DNA of 64,000 nt from positions 1-64,000 of the forward strand of contig JADJMG010000006.1 in assembly GCA_016709725.1 (NCBI GenBank). The letters run 5' to 3'. The stretch is from Bacteroidota bacterium (GTDB taxonomy: Bacteria > Bacteroidota > Bacteroidia > AKYH767-A > OLB10). The notes below the pieces were generated by a model. The model ran no database searches, was not told where the DNA came from, and worked only from the letters and a program-made list of their open reading frames with translations. The position numbers and the translations under genes were made by a program. Positions 30,041-39,743 of this stretch are shown here, one piece after another (the first letter of the stretch is position 1; each line of letters opens with the position of its first letter).

Positions 30041-31387
30041 ATGGGAAGAAAACTTCTCACTGAACATATAAACGTACCGGGTATTCGAAATTTGGATACG
30101 TATCGGAAGCATGGTGGATATGAAACCTTGAAGAAAGCCCTTGGCATGAAGCCAGAGGATATCGTAGAGGAAGTAAAGAAGTCGGGCTTGCGTGGTCGTG
30201 GTGGTGCTGGATTCCCTACTGGAATGAAATGGGGATTTTTAGCAAAACCAGAAGGTGTTCCGCGTTATCTCGTATGTAATGCCGACGAAAGCGAACCCGG
30301 AACTTTTAAGGATCGTTACATGATGGAATTTCTTCCTCATCTTTTGATTGAAGGAATGGCGATTGGAAGTTTTGCATTGGGATGTCGCACTTCGTACATC
30401 TACATTCGCGGTGAGTTAATGTATGTGTTTCATATTTTGCAAGAAGCTATTGATGAAGCCTACGCTGCCGGATTATTAGGAAAAAATATTTTAGGTACTG
30501 GATTCGATTTTGATTTGAATGTGCATTGTGGTGGTGGAGCGTATATCTGCGGGGAAGAAACTGCTTTGATTGAATCTTTAGAAGGCAAACGTGGTAATCC
30601 TAGAATTAAACCTCCATTCCCTGCCATCAAAGGAGTATGGGGTTGTCCAACCGTAGTGAATAATGTAGAAAGTATTATGGCGGTCGTTCCCATCATCAGA
30701 GACGGTGGCGATGAGTATGCTAAAATTGGAATTGGAAAAAGTACGGGAACAAAATTGATTTCTGCATGTGGACATTTGAAAAAACCAGGTGTGTATGAAA
30801 TTGATTTAGGATTGCCTGTCGAAGAATTTATTTATTCTGATGAGTATTGCGGTGGAATTCGTAACGATAAGAAATTGAAAGCAGTTGTAGCAGGAGGATC
30901 ATCCGTGCCCATACTTCCAGCTGAGTTAATTTTGAAAACTGCTGCGGGTGAACCACGCTTAATGAGTTACGAATCTTTATCTGACGGCGGATTTGCATCC
31001 GGCACCATGTTAGGCTCGGGCGGATTTATTGCGATGGATGAAGATACCAGCATCGTGAAAAATTTATATACGTTCACGCGTTTCTATCATCACGAAAGTT
31101 GCGGACAATGCAGTCCATGTCGTGAAGGAACGGGTTGGATGGAAAAACTTCTCCATAAAATATTAGATGGTCACGGTACGCTTCAAGATGTAGATTTACT
31201 CTGGGAAATTCAATCTAAAATAGAAGGTAAAACAATTTGTCCTTTAGGCGATGCCGCAGCTTGGCCTGTCGCATCTGCTATTCGACATTTCAAAAGTGAG
31301 TTCGAAGAGTATGTTCGTAACCCGCAAAACATCCAAAAGGATCGTCATTATTACAGGGTTAATAATATTAATCCGGAATTAGTTTAA
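30041..31387 (+). CDS. nuoF: NADH-quinone oxidoreductase subunit F
   Basis: The subunit that binds NADH and FMN and carries a 4Fe-4S cluster (N3). Glycine-rich NADH/FMN motifs are GLRGRGGAGFPTGMKWGF and CNADESEPGTFKDR; the cluster ligands are in ESCGQCSPCREGT and a later TICPLGDA. 448 residues, usual length. It lies 38 bases after nuoE and 10 bases before nuoG. Confidence 0.95.
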   Translation: MGRKLLTEHINVPGIRNLDTYRKHGGYETLKKALGMKPEDIVEEVKKSGLRGRGGAGFPTGMKWGFLAKPEGVPRYLVCNADESEPGTFKDRYMMEFLPHLLIEGMAIGSFALGCRTSYIYIRGELMYVFHILQEAIDEAYAAGLLGKNILGTGFDFDLNVHCGGGAYICGEETALIESLEGKRGNPRIKPPFPAIKGVWGCPTVVNNVESIMAVVPIIRDGGDEYAKIGIGKSTGTKLISACGHLKKPGVYEIDLGLPVEEFIYSDEYCGGIRNDKKLKAVVAGGSSVPILPAELILKTAAGEPRLMSYESLSDGGFASGTMLGSGGFIAMDEDTSIVKNLYTFTRFYHHESCGQCSPCREGTGWMEKLLHKILDGHGTLQDVDLLWEIQSKIEGKTICPLGDAAAWPVASAIRHFKSEFEEYVRNPQNIQKDRHYYRVNNINPELV

Positions 31388-31397
31388 GAAAGCAACT

Positions 31398-32393
31398 ATG
31401 CCGAAAGTAACAATCGATGGACATACAATTGAGGTAGCGGAAGGAACCACTATTCTCGAAGCAGCACGTATGATTGGTGGAGAAGTGGCGCCGCCTGCCA
31501 TGTGTTTTTATTCGAAATTGAAAACGAGTGGTGGATATTGTCGTACTTGCATCGTGAAGGTGACCAAAGGTTCTGAAAAGGACCCGCGCCCTATGCCGAA
31601 ACCGGTAGCCTCTTGCCGTACCCCTGTAATGGATGGAATGGAAGTGCAAAATAAGACAGCGCCCGATTTAGTGGATGCGCGCGCCGGTGTGGTTGAGTTT
31701 TTATTGATTAATCATCCGCTCGACTGTCCCATCTGTGATCAAGCCGGAGAGTGTCATCTGCAAGACTTAAGTTATGAGCACGGACTCTCAAAATCACGTT
31801 ACGATTTTAAACGCCGTGAGTTTGATAAGATAGATATCGGTCCCAATATTAAATTACACATGACGCGTTGCATCCTTTGCTATCGTTGTGTGAAAGTAGC
31901 CGAGCAAGTTTGTGATAGTCGTGTTCATGGAGTGTTGAATCGTGGTGATGTTTCTGAAATTTCTACGCATATTGAAAAAGCATTGGACAGCGACTTCAGT
32001 GGAAATGTCATTGATGTTTGTCCAGTAGGTGCATTAACGGATCGTACTTTCCGATTTAAAAGTCGAGTATGGTTTACGAAACCCGTCGACGCACATCGCG
32101 ATTGCAAAAAATGTTGCGGCAGATCAGTATTATTTATGAGTGGGCAAGAAGTATTGCGCGTTTCAGTACGCAAAGATACTTGGGGGGAAGTGGAAAATAC
32201 ACCAGAAGGAAATCCAGGATGGCTCTGTAACGAATGTCGCTTCGAAAAGAAAAGTGCAAGCGACTGGACCATCGAAGGCGTTCGAAATATTGATCGTCAC
32301 TCGGTGATCTCACAAAATAAATACTTAGAAGTAAAAAATCTGAAGATTGATGTTTCCAACCAAAAGTTGATTGGAGAAAAAGCACATAATTAA
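31398..32393 (+). CDS. nuoG: NADH-quinone oxidoreductase subunit G, short form
   Basis: An iron-sulfur subunit of the peripheral arm. The first part is a 2Fe-2S ferredoxin domain (PAMCFYSKLKTSGGYCRTC, then ASCRTPV), followed by HPLDCPICDQAGECHLQD and the cluster motif CILCYRCVKVAEQVC. At 331 residues it lacks most of the long molybdopterin-type domain of the Escherichia coli protein (about 900 residues); short NuoG proteins are usual in Bacteroidota. A further cysteine set, CKKCCGRS and CNECRFEK, is kept near the end. Confidence 0.93.
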   Translation: MPKVTIDGHTIEVAEGTTILEAARMIGGEVAPPAMCFYSKLKTSGGYCRTCIVKVTKGSEKDPRPMPKPVASCRTPVMDGMEVQNKTAPDLVDARAGVVEFLLINHPLDCPICDQAGECHLQDLSYEHGLSKSRYDFKRREFDKIDIGPNIKLHMTRCILCYRCVKVAEQVCDSRVHGVLNRGDVSEISTHIEKALDSDFSGNVIDVCPVGALTDRTFRFKSRVWFTKPVDAHRDCKKCCGRSVLFMSGQEVLRVSVRKDTWGEVENTPEGNPGWLCNECRFEKKSASDWTIEGVRNIDRHSVISQNKYLEVKNLKIDVSNQKLIGEKAHN

Positions 32394-32429
32394 TATTCCG
32401 TAACAAGAATTAATTCGTTACTCAACTAT

Positions 32430-33461
32430 ATGGAATTTATCATAGTAAAATTTGTACTCGTAGTTGTTGTGTTCCTGGTATCACTGGGAATAGCAGCATA
32501 CAGTACGTACGCCGAACGAAAGATTGCAGCCTTTTTGCAAGATCGTGTAGGTCCCGATCGCGCAGGTCCATTCGGAATCTTGCAACCCTTAGCCGATGGC
32601 GTGAAGATGTTCATGAAGGAAGAAATTATTCCGACACATGCCGATAAAGGATTGTTTATTCTCGGTCCTTCCATCATGATGATGACTGCATGCATGACGG
32701 GCGTTGTAATTCCATGGGGAAATACATTAATCATTAACGGCACTGAGTATCCTGTACAAATTACCGATATCAACATTGGAATTCTTTACATCTTCGGCGT
32801 CGTGAGTATCGGCGTGTATGGAATTATGATTGGTGGATGGGCTTCTAATAATAAGTACTCATTGATGGGTGCCATTCGCGCATCTTCCCAAATGATCTCC
32901 TATGAACTAGCCATGGGAATGTCCATCATTGCCTTAGTGATGATGACGGGTACGTTGAGTATTGGTGAAATTGTGAAACAACAAGAGGGAATGCATTGGA
33001 ATGTTTTTGTGCAACCCTTAGGATTTATTTTATTTATTGTTTGTGCATTTGCAGAATGTAATCGTACGCCATTCGATTTACCTGAATGTGAAACCGAATT
33101 AGTAGGAGGGTACCACACCGAATACAGTTCTATGAAACTAGGATTTTATCTTTTTGCGGAATACATCAACATGTTTATCTCATCTGCTATTATCGCATCT
33201 TTATATTTTGGCGGATACAATTTTCCATTCATTGCTCAACTTGGATTACCACATAATATACTTACGCTTCTCGGAACGCTTATCTTTTTCGGGAAAGTAT
33301 TCTTCTTTATCTTCTTCTTCATGTGGGTGCGTTGGACATTACCGCGCTTCCGTTATGATCAGTTGATGCATGTAGGATGGAGAGTCATGATTCCATTAGC
33401 ATTATTCAACATTCTCTTAACAGCTGTCATCGTGCTATGGCAAAATGGACAGTTTAATTAA
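32430..33461 (+). CDS. nuoH: NADH-quinone oxidoreductase subunit H
   Basis: The membrane subunit next to the quinone channel, 343 residues with about eight helices. Conserved stretches are YAERKIAAFLQDRVGPDRAG (about residue 27) and CNRTPFDLPECETELVGGYH (about 210), which together identify NuoH/ND1. It starts 36 bases after nuoG and is followed by nuoI after 16 bases. Confidence 0.95.
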   Translation: MEFIIVKFVLVVVVFLVSLGIAAYSTYAERKIAAFLQDRVGPDRAGPFGILQPLADGVKMFMKEEIIPTHADKGLFILGPSIMMMTACMTGVVIPWGNTLIINGTEYPVQITDINIGILYIFGVVSIGVYGIMIGGWASNNKYSLMGAIRASSQMISYELAMGMSIIALVMMTGTLSIGEIVKQQEGMHWNVFVQPLGFILFIVCAFAECNRTPFDLPECETELVGGYHTEYSSMKLGFYLFAEYINMFISSAIIASLYFGGYNFPFIAQLGLPHNILTLLGTLIFFGKVFFFIFFFMWVRWTLPRFRYDQLMHVGWRVMIPLALFNILLTAVIVLWQNGQFN

Positions 33462-33477
33462 TTAAATTCTGAAACTA

Positions 33478-34017
33478 ATGCAACTTACCAATAGATCAGA
33501 AGTAGTCGTGAATAAGGTGATGACTTTCAAGGAGAGATTGTATTTCCCTGCCATCATAAGCGGATTAGTCATTACGGTGAAGCATCTGTTTAAGAAACGA
33601 GCTACTGTAAAATATCCAGAAGAAATTCGTCCGGTGGCACCCATTTACCGCGGACTCCATGTATTAAAACGTGATGAACAAGGTCGTGAGAATTGTACCG
33701 CTTGCGGACTTTGTGCGGTAGCTTGTCCTGCCGAAGCCATCACCATGACCGCTGCTGAGCGTAAAAAGGGCGAAGAACATTTATATCGCGAAGAAAAATA
33801 TGCAGCCGTCTATGAGATCAATATGCTTCGTTGTATCTTCTGTGGACTGTGCGAAGAAGCTTGTCCGAAAGAAGCCATCTTCCTGACTGACAGGATGCTG
33901 CCTTCAGATATGAATAGAGCAAATTTCATATTCGGAAAAGATAAATTAGTAGAGGGAGTGAGTAACGACTCCAGAATCGATATCAGTAAAAGAACTAATG
34001 CACACAGGAAAGACTAA
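33478..34017 (+). CDS. nuoI: NADH-quinone oxidoreductase subunit I
   Basis: Ferredoxin-like subunit holding two 4Fe-4S clusters (N6a and N6b) that relay electrons toward NuoB. Both cluster motifs are intact: CTACGLCAVACPAEAI and CIFCGLCEEACPKEAI. 179 residues. Confidence 0.95.
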   Translation: MQLTNRSEVVVNKVMTFKERLYFPAIISGLVITVKHLFKKRATVKYPEEIRPVAPIYRGLHVLKRDEQGRENCTACGLCAVACPAEAITMTAAERKKGEEHLYREEKYAAVYEINMLRCIFCGLCEEACPKEAIFLTDRMLPSDMNRANFIFGKDKLVEGVSNDSRIDISKRTNAHRKD

Positions 34018-34073
34018 GATTCTTTTCTGATGCCTAAGAAAGTATTAATTTCGCCACCCGTTCAATAACATAC

Positions 34074-34580
34074 ATGTTGAATCAAAATTTACCCTTCATG
34101 ATTCTTGCAACCCTATCCGTGTTTAGCGCGCTGATGGTGGTTTTATCGAGAAAGCCGGTACACAGTGTCTTGTATCTTATCTTTTGCTTCTTTACCATTG
34201 GAGGTCATTATTTATTACTGAATGCGCAATTTCTTTTTGCAGTGCATATTATTGTTTACGCAGGTGCTATCATGGTGCTCTTCTTATTTACATTGATGTT
34301 TATCAATTTAAATAAAGAGTTAGAACCGCATAAAACGAATTTAGTGAAAGCCGCCGCTACCATTGTCGCCGGAACTTTATTGTTGGTCATGGTAAGTACC
34401 GTTACTGATACAGGAAATATCTTACCTGCTCAAGTTTCACAAAACGAAGTAGGAACTGTTGCTGTGTTAGGAAAAAAATTATACGGCGATTACGTATTGC
34501 CATTTGAGTTAACGTCCATCTTATTACTTGCCGCAATGGTAGGTGCTGTAATGATTGGAAAAAAGAAAACTGAATCATAA
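34074..34580 (+). CDS. nuoJ: NADH-quinone oxidoreductase subunit J
   Basis: Membrane subunit of the proton-pumping arm, 168 residues with about five helices. The stretch FAVHIIVYAGAIMVLFLFTLM is shortened here to its diagnostic core HIIVYAGAIMVLFLF, which contains the pi-bulge helix typical of NuoJ/ND6. It sits 56 bases after nuoI and 10 bases before nuoK. Confidence 0.94.
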   Translation: MLNQNLPFMILATLSVFSALMVVLSRKPVHSVLYLIFCFFTIGGHYLLLNAQFLFAVHIIVYAGAIMVLFLFTLMFINLNKELEPHKTNLVKAAATIVAGTLLLVMVSTVTDTGNILPAQVSQNEVGTVAVLGKKLYGDYVLPFELTSILLLAAMVGAVMIGKKKTES

Positions 34581-34590
34581 AAATTACGAC

Positions 34591-34911
34591 ATGAATTCAA
34601 TACTTAGTGTTGTTCCGATAGAGTACTACCTTGGCTTATCAGTCATCCTCTTCACCATTGGTGTGATGGGCGTACTTTTTCGTCGCAATGCCATCATTGT
34701 ATTTATGTGCATTGAATTAATGTTGAATGCAGTGAATTTATTGTTGACGGCTTTCTCTACACTTCATGGAGAAGCGGGCGGACAAGTAATGGTATTCTTC
34801 ATCATGGCGGTTGCAGCGGCGGAAGTTGCTGTTGGACTTGCCATCTTAGTAATGATCTATAACCATCTGCGTACAGTAGATATTAAAGAAATGAATAAAT
34901 TGAAGTGGTAG
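34591..34911 (+). CDS. nuoK: NADH-quinone oxidoreductase subunit K
   Basis: Small three-helix antiporter-like subunit, 106 residues. The ATG at 34591 gives the expected N-terminus MNSILSVVPIEYYLGLSVIL; an in-frame start at 34555 would overlap nuoJ and add 12 unlikely residues. The conserved membrane glutamates are in FMCIELMLNAVNLLL and AAAEVAVGLAI. Confidence 0.94.
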   Translation: MNSILSVVPIEYYLGLSVILFTIGVMGVLFRRNAIIVFMCIELMLNAVNLLLTAFSTLHGEAGGQVMVFFIMAVAAAEVAVGLAILVMIYNHLRTVDIKEMNKLKW

Positions 34912-34937
34912 TACTCACCACATCACTAATATAAACG

Positions 34938-36831
34938 ATGCATCAATTTATCTGGCTTATTCCAATTCTTCCTCTTGTAGGATTTATCCTCATCGGGATT
35001 CTGAACAAGCGTTTACCCATTCAATGGAGTGGAGGTATCGCGAGTGCAGCAGTATTTCTGTCTTTCCTAATTTCATTAGGTGTATTTAGAAGTACAAATG
35101 GATAATTTTGTTCCAGAAAGAATTGTGTACTTTAATTGGATCGCTGCCGGAAATCTAACAATTGATTTTGCATTTTTAATTGATCAGCTTTCTGCCATCA
35201 TGTTATTGGTGGTTACGGGTGTTGGATTTTTAATTCATATTTATTCGATCGGGTACATGCATCATGAAACCGATCATCCTCGCTTCTTCTCTTACTTGAA
35301 CTTGTTTATCTTCTTCATGCTTTTATTGGTGATGGGATCAAATTACATTGTGATGTTTGCTGGATGGGAGGGTGTAGGATTATGTTCTTATTTGTTGATT
35401 GGATTTTGGTTTAAGAATACAGAGTATAACAACGCTGCGAAAAAAGCTTTTATCATGAATCGTATTGGTGATTTAGGATTTTTGCTCGGTGTATTTTTAA
35501 TTTTCATGACATTCGGATCCGTTAGTTTCAAAGAAGTGTTTGAAGGTGCGAAGCAATTTAGTAGCAACGATCCCACCATTACGGCCATTTGTATTTTGTT
35601 GTTCATTGGTGCGATCGGTAAAAGTGCACAGCTTCCGTTGTATACTTGGTTGCCGGATGCCATGGCCGGACCCACTCCGGTTTCGGCATTGATCCATGCC
35701 GCCACCATGGTAACGGCTGGTATTTATATGGTAGTACGTTCAAATGTATTGTTTGCACTTTCTCCGTATGCTTCGGAAATTATTGCCATTGTTGGATTAG
35801 CTACCGCGTTTTTTGCAGCCACCATCGGACTCAAACAAAATGATATTAAGAAAGTGTTGGCTTACTCAACCGTGAGTCAGCTAGGATATATGTTTGTAGC
35901 TTTGGGAGTAGGAGCGTATGATACTGCTTTATTTCATGTTATCACACATGCCTTCTTTAAAGCACTTCTTTTCTTAGGAGCCGGATCGGTAATTCATGCC
36001 ATGAGTGGTGAACAAGATATTCGCCGCATGGGTGCGTTGAAAGGAAAACTTCCAATCACACATTTTACTTTCTTGATTGGTACTTTAGCCATTGCCGGGA
36101 TTCCGCCTTTAGCTGGATTCTTTTCTAAAGATGAAATTTTAGCAGTAGCTCATGGACATTCATTGCCCATTTTTACATTGCTCTCGATTACTTCCGTACT
36201 AACGGCCGTGTATATGTTCCGTTTGTATTGGTTGGTGTTTTATGGAAATTTCAGAGGCACAGAACATCAAAGAACACATTTGCATGAGTCGCCGTATAGC
36301 ATGACAATTCCATTGATGGTATTAGCCGTACTATCAACCTTTGGTGGATTCATTGGAATGCCAGAAATATTTCATGCACCCCATCTCTTAAAAGAATTTT
36401 TGCAACCCATCATTTGGAAGTCGGCAACCCATCATCCATCACATTCTTTCGAGTACACGATGATTGCTGTTTCAATCGTCGCATTAATGATCATCATCTA
36501 TGCTACTTACCATACGTATGTGAAACGTGGACAATTGCCCGAAGAGGATAAAGATCTTCCTGCAGGCATTCCCACCCTTTTAACCAACAAATATTATGTA
36601 GATGAAATTTACAATACATTAATCACACGTCCTCTTGATTATATGTCGGGTTTCTTTAGTACCTATATTGAAAAAGGATTCATCGATAAAATCGTAAACG
36701 GAACCGGTCCGGCCTTGCAAGGATTAAGCGGAGTACTGCGCTTTGCACAAACTGGAAATATCGGCGGCTATGTATTTAGCATGGTGGTGGGTATCATTGC
36801 AATTCTATTATTAACTCTGATTGTATACTAA
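34938..36831 (+). CDS. nuoL: NADH-quinone oxidoreductase subunit L (one frameshift)
   Basis: Large antiporter-like proton-pumping subunit with about 16 helices and a long lateral helix. The true start is the ATG at 34938 (MHQFIWLIPILPLVGFILIG). About 45 codons later the frame shifts between 35080 and 35105: the first frame runs into a stop after VFRSTNG, while the other continues NFVPERIVYFNWIAAG to 36831. The span is one base over a multiple of three, so a single insertion (or two deletions) explains it. Conserved parts include GWEGVGLCSYLLIGFW, PLYTWLPDAMAGPTPVSALIHA and KVLAYSTVSQLGYMF. Restored length about 631 residues, normal. Confidence 0.93.
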
Positions 36832-36836
36832 GGAGT

Positions 36837-38291
36837 ATGTTAACACTGGTATTAATCTTCTTTCCATTCCTCGCCGCATTAGGAACATTAATTTTGCCGC
36901 GCGACAATGCGAAAATGTATTCGTTCGTCTCTTCGCTTATTCAGTTGGGATTAACTGCATATGCATTCACTTTGTTTTTAACACAAGGTGCCGATGTGCT
37001 TGCTGCCAATTATGAATGGGTTCCTAACTTGGGAATTTCATTGCAAGTGGGGTTAGATGGAATCAGCATTTTATTAGTAGCGCTCACCAATATTTTGGTG
37101 CCATTAATTATTCTTTCTTCTTTCCGAAATAATTATTCCAATCCGTCTGCATTCTATGGATTAATTCTCTTGATGCAATTTGCATTAATTGGTGTATTCG
37201 CCGCTATGGATGGATTTCTATTTTATGTGTTTTGGGAGTTAGCCTTGTTGCCCATTTGGTTTATTTGTTTGATGTGGGGTGGCGAAGAACGCATTCGCAT
37301 CACCTTAAAGTTCTTTATCTATACCTTGTCCGGATCCTTGCTCATGTTGCTCGGATTGATTTTCGTGTATTTACAAACGCCCGCACCACATAGTTTTTCT
37401 ATTGATGCATTGTACCAAGCTTCCTTAACAGCCGAAATGCAAGGGTATATTTTCTGGTGTTTCTTCTTGGCATTCGCGATAAAAATTCCAGTGTTTCCTT
37501 TTCATACATGGCAACCCGATACCTATACCGATGCACCGGCTCAAGGGTCGATGTTGTTGTCGGGAATTATGTTGAAGATGGGTGTCTATGGAATCATTCG
37601 TTGGATGCTTCCCATCTTAGCCTTAGGAATTGCAGAGTGGGGAAATTTCGTTATGATACTTTGTGCTATTAGTATTGTGTATGCATCGGTCATTGCCATC
37701 TATCAAAAAGATTTTAAGCGTTTAATCGCCTATTCGTCCATTGCACACGTTGGATTAATTACTGCCGGGGTATTCTCGTTAAGTATGCAAGGCTTACAAG
37801 GAAGCATGGTGCAAATGTTGGCGCATGGTATTAATGTAGTAGGATTGTTTTTTATTGCCGACATCATTCAACGTCGGATGAAAACCCGACAAATGGATAG
37901 CTTAGGTGGATTAGCAAACAACTCCCCGTTGTTCTCTATTTTATTCATCATTGTATTGTTGGGATCTGTAGCATTACCACTTACCAATGGATTTGTTGGT
38001 GAATTTTTATTGTTGTTAGGAGTTTATTCTTACAACACGTGGTTAGCGGCCATCTGCGGACTCACTGTAATTTTAGGTGCGGTGTATATGTTTAGAGCTT
38101 ATCAAAAAGTAATGCTGGGTGAGGTACATGAACGAAGTGTAGAGTTTACAGGCTTAGCGAAAAGTGAAAAAGTTGCATTGATTATAATTGCAGCGTTGAT
38201 TATTGTTTGTGGAGTTTATCCAAAACCAATTTTATCCATAGCTCAACCTGCACTCGAAGAAATAGTATTGAATTTGCAAGGAGTCAATTAA
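36837..38291 (+). CDS. nuoM: NADH-quinone oxidoreductase subunit M
   Basis: Second large antiporter-like subunit of the proton-pumping arm, 484 residues with about 14 helices. Diagnostic stretches are FYVFWELALLPIWFICLMWG (with the key glutamate), FPFHTWQPDTYTDAPAQGS and RLIAYSSIAHVG. It starts 5 bases after nuoL, and nuoN starts 2 bases after its stop, so the three are tightly packed. Confidence 0.95.
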   Translation: MLTLVLIFFPFLAALGTLILPRDNAKMYSFVSSLIQLGLTAYAFTLFLTQGADVLAANYEWVPNLGISLQVGLDGISILLVALTNILVPLIILSSFRNNYSNPSAFYGLILLMQFALIGVFAAMDGFLFYVFWELALLPIWFICLMWGGEERIRITLKFFIYTLSGSLLMLLGLIFVYLQTPAPHSFSIDALYQASLTAEMQGYIFWCFFLAFAIKIPVFPFHTWQPDTYTDAPAQGSMLLSGIMLKMGVYGIIRWMLPILALGIAEWGNFVMILCAISIVYASVIAIYQKDFKRLIAYSSIAHVGLITAGVFSLSMQGLQGSMVQMLAHGINVVGLFFIADIIQRRMKTRQMDSLGGLANNSPLFSILFIIVLLGSVALPLTNGFVGEFLLLLGVYSYNTWLAAICGLTVILGAVYMFRAYQKVMLGEVHERSVEFTGLAKSEKVALIIIAALIIVCGVYPKPILSIAQPALEEIVLNLQGVN

Positions 38292-38293
38292 AT

Positions 38294-39670
38294 ATGAAGG
38301 CATTAATTATTATATCTATACTTGGTGTTATCGCAATGATGGCCGAAGTGCTTCGTTATAAGAAGTTACTCGTTCCTATTATTGTTGCCGGACTGTTCAT
38401 TGCACTTGCAACTGTGGTTATGGATTGGAATACCGACATTCGATATTTTAATGACATGGCTTATTTCAATAATTATGCTTTAGCATTTACGGGAGCCATC
38501 ATCTTTATTACCTTGCTTTGGATGTTGCTTGGGCAAGAATATTTTAAAGATACCCATACAAAAGGTGAGCACGCTGCTCTCATTTTATTTTGTTTGGCTG
38601 GTGCTATAGCGATGATTTCTTTCTCTGATTTGACATTATTTTTTATTGGACTCGAAATTTTATCCATCTCCTTATATGTTCTGGCGGCTTCAAACAAAAA
38701 TGATTTACGTTCGAATGAAGCAGGTTTAAAATATTTCCTGATGGGTGCATTTGCTACTGGATTTTTGTTGTTTGGTATTGCATTGATTTATGGAGCAACG
38801 GCTACTTTTAATTTGCAAGGAATCCAAGCTGCATTGGCAAAAGGTGCTATTTCTCCTTTGATGGTTAAAACCGGAGTTTTATTAATTTTAGTGGGATTAC
38901 TGTTTAAAGTTTCAGCGGCGCCGTTTCATTTCTGGGCACCTGATGTTTACGAAGGGGCGCCAACGTTAGTAACTATGTTTATGGCTACGGTGGTAAAAAC
39001 AGCTGCATTTGCCGCTTTTTATCGATTATTTTCAACTTGCTTTATTTCATTAGCAGATACCTGGATTCCCGTAGTTGCTGTATTATCAGCCATTACAATG
39101 CTTTTGGGAAATATTATGGCAGTATTTCAATCGAGCTTCAAACGAATGCTGGCTTATTCTTCCATTGCCCATGCGGGGTATATGATGATGGCCATTGCTG
39201 CAATGAATGAAGTTTCTGCTGGATCGATATTTCTTTATGCAATTGCTTATAGTATTGGAAGTTTAGGAGCTTTTGCGTGTTTGCATGCCATGAGTTCGAA
39301 TGGTGATGAAAGTATTTCTGGATTAAATGGTTTGGGAAATAGACAACCCAAAGTAGCCATTTTTCTAAGTTTAATCATGTTTTCTCTCGCTGGAATTCCG
39401 CCTGTTGCTGGATTTTTTGCGAAGTATTACCTATTCTATGGTGCCCTGATGGGAGGTTATACTTGGCTGGTTCTCATAGCAGTTCTGTCTTCTTTAATTG
39501 GCGTTTATTATTATTTTAGAGTGATTTTCGCTCTGTTTAAGACTAGTCCCGTCTCCCCTGAAGAACTTCCTAAATTATTGCCGAAGCATTATATTTTACT
39601 CGTTTTATCGGCAATTATTTCTTTAGGAATAGGTTTGTCACCCGCTTGGTTGCAAAGCTTAATTTCATAG
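38294..39670 (+). CDS. nuoN: NADH-quinone oxidoreductase subunit N
   Basis: Third antiporter-like subunit, 458 residues, last gene of the operon. The ATG at 38294 gives MKALIIISILGVIAMMAEVL; the longer frame from 38207 overlaps nuoM and is not needed. Family stretches are FFIGLEILSISLYVLAA, FHFWAPDVYEGAPTLVTMF and KRMLAYSSIAHAGYMMMA. No clear terminator was found in the 73 bases before the next gene, so read-through into the adhesin cannot be excluded. Confidence 0.94.
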   Translation: MKALIIISILGVIAMMAEVLRYKKLLVPIIVAGLFIALATVVMDWNTDIRYFNDMAYFNNYALAFTGAIIFITLLWMLLGQEYFKDTHTKGEHAALILFCLAGAIAMISFSDLTLFFIGLEILSISLYVLAASNKNDLRSNEAGLKYFLMGAFATGFLLFGIALIYGATATFNLQGIQAALAKGAISPLMVKTGVLLILVGLLFKVSAAPFHFWAPDVYEGAPTLVTMFMATVVKTAAFAAFYRLFSTCFISLADTWIPVVAVLSAITMLLGNIMAVFQSSFKRMLAYSSIAHAGYMMMAIAAMNEVSAGSIFLYAIAYSIGSLGAFACLHAMSSNGDESISGLNGLGNRQPKVAIFLSLIMFSLAGIPPVAGFFAKYYLFYGALMGGYTWLVLIAVLSSLIGVYYYFRVIFALFKTSPVSPEELPKLLPKHYILLVLSAIISLGIGLSPAWLQSLIS

Positions 39671-39692
39671 AGGTTTTTCCCTTTCTTTTCCT

Positions 39693-39700
39693 TACTTTTG
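39693..39700 (+). promoter_or_regulatory. Candidate -7 element upstream of adhesin B
   Basis: TACTTTTG matches TAnnTTTG and lies 43 bases before the adhesin start at 39744. No TTTG is present at the usual upstream spacing, so this is a tentative promoter for triad B. Confidence 0.35.
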
Positions 39701-39743
39701 TATCTTATAATCTTACTTAAATTAGAATTACTTTCTATTGCTG

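Noticed and set aside
38207..38293. Longer nuoN start at 38207
   Set aside because: It would overlap the end of nuoM by 85 bases and add residues absent from the family; ATG 38294 gives the usual N-terminus.
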